The notes beneath the pieces were generated by a model. That model searched no databases and had not been told where the DNA came from. It was given only the letters and a program-made list of their open reading frames with translations. 5,448 nucleotides of DNA. It comes from Deltaproteobacteria bacterium. Lineage in GTDB: Bacteria; Desulfobacterota; Desulfobacteria; Desulfobacterales; ETH-SRB1. The stretch is from assembly GCA_019309665.1 (NCBI GenBank), contig JAFDFV010000140.1:1-5448 (forward strand), written 5' to 3'. The translations under genes and the position numbers were made by a program. Positions 4,900 to 5,448 of this stretch are shown in pieces (within the stretch, counting starts at the first letter, position 1; each line of letters starts with the position of its first letter).

Positions 4900-5448
4900 A
4901 TGTTAAAAAAACTCTTAAAGTCATCTGCTGCAAGACTTTCACTTTCTGCTCTTATTATATTCACTTTATTATTTTTGCCGGCCTGTAATTACAGCCAGTC
5001 TGGCAATAGCAAAAGCTTTTTCTTAAAATCGTCCAATATAGATTCATCGGCAGTAAACACCGCTGATTCCAACATCAACTCACATCCTGATTGGCCGCAT
5101 GAAAATAGCGATCTTCTACCTGACCCGGCCTTATTATTCGGTAAACTGCCCAACGGCTTCAGATATGTATTAATGAAAAATGCCAATCCAAAGGACAGGG
5201 TAAGCTTGCATTTGAATGTTCAGGTGGGCTCAATTTATGAAACCGACAAGCAACTGGGCATATCGCATTTTCTTGAACACATGCTTTTTTGCGGTTCAAA
5301 ACATTTCAAACCAGGAGAGCTTGTAAAATACTTTCAGTCTATAGGCATGCAGTTTGGAAACGATGCAAATGCTCATACAGGATTTTATGAAACTGTGTAT
5401 GATATGCTGTTGCCGGAGGGCAATAAGAAAAGCCTGAAAAATGGACTT
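4900..5448 (+). CDS. M16 family zinc metallopeptidase, predicted lipoprotein (3' end outside window)
   Basis: The first 183 residues of a pitrilysin-like (M16) peptidase are present. A basic N-terminus (MLKKLLKSSAAR) and a hydrophobic segment end in FLPAC, a lipobox with C29 as the likely lipidated residue, so the protein is probably anchored in the envelope. A Ser/Asn-rich linker (about 30-75) leads to the M16 N-terminal domain. LPNGFRYVL, the strand VSLHLNVQVGSIYE and the inverted zinc motif HFLEH (H123, E126, H127) with following MLFCGSKHF are all present, as is the conserved NAHTGFYETVYDMLLP (158-173). The third zinc ligand, a Glu usually some 70-80 residues after the motif, would lie beyond the window. 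Such proteins degrade peptides or process proteins in the periplasm; the substrate here is unknown. The gene is cut by the window end, not visibly damaged, and has no evident functional link to the H-NOX operon. Confidence 0.92.
   Translation, partial: MLKKLLKSSAARLSLSALIIFTLLFLPACNYSQSGNSKSFFLKSSNIDSSAVNTADSNINSHPDWPHENSDLLPDPALLFGKLPNGFRYVLMKNANPKDRVSLHLNVQVGSIYETDKQLGISHFLEHMLFCGSKHFKPGELVKYFQSIGMQFGNDANAHTGFYETVYDMLLPEGNKKSLKNGL

Overview
The window reads as a mobile, partly decayed accessory region of a Gram-negative bacterium. A deltaproteobacterial (Desulfobacterota-like) or similar environmental lineage would fit. The evidence is a moderately AT-rich base composition, many toxin-antitoxin genes and remnants, a soluble H-NOX paired with a hybrid histidine kinase, a DUF748-type remnant and a lipoprotein M16 peptidase. 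The lineage is inference; no rRNA or tRNA is present to settle it. All convincing genes are on the + strand.

Left part (1-1763), cassette-like. It starts with the tail of an unknown gene (to 161), which overlaps a 50-codon ORF (158-310) by ATGA. An intact toxin-antitoxin pair follows: an addiction-module antitoxin (464-700) and a ParE/RelE-type toxin (697-999), also overlapping by ATGA. The pair lies between two similar non-coding stretches (about 305-430 and 994-1115). Each begins with a TAAC core that overlaps the stop codon of the gene before it and carries widely spaced imperfect inverted arms, so they resemble integron attC sites. Next is a SEC-C / pRiA4b ORF-3-like gene (1149-1763) interrupted by one in-frame TGA.

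Middle part (1764-4601). A Doc/Fic toxin remnant (1769-1906) and a 150-bp leader precede a tight two-gene operon: an H-NOX haem nitric-oxide sensor (2057-2605) and a soluble hybrid histidine kinase with two receiver domains (2615-4309). The H-NOX keeps the proximal His, the YxSxR haem-propionate motif and a Cys-His-Cys-Cys set spaced like the known zinc/thiol switch. It lacks the distal Tyr of O2-binding members, so it is predicted to sense NO (and possibly thiol oxidation) and to control the kinase in trans. Directly after the kinase stop, in the same frame, is an orphan C-terminal piece of a DUF748-type protein (4310-4582) ending in a perfect 23-bp palindrome.

Right part (4602-5448). A second Doc remnant (4663-4875) shares a nearly identical 79-82 bp segment with the first, forming a direct repeat around the H-NOX operon. 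After it starts an M16 zinc-peptidase lipoprotein (4900 to the window end, incomplete).

The most interesting element is the H-NOX/double-receiver kinase module, lodged between duplicated toxin-gene debris. I see no CRISPR array, tRNA, rRNA or transposase.
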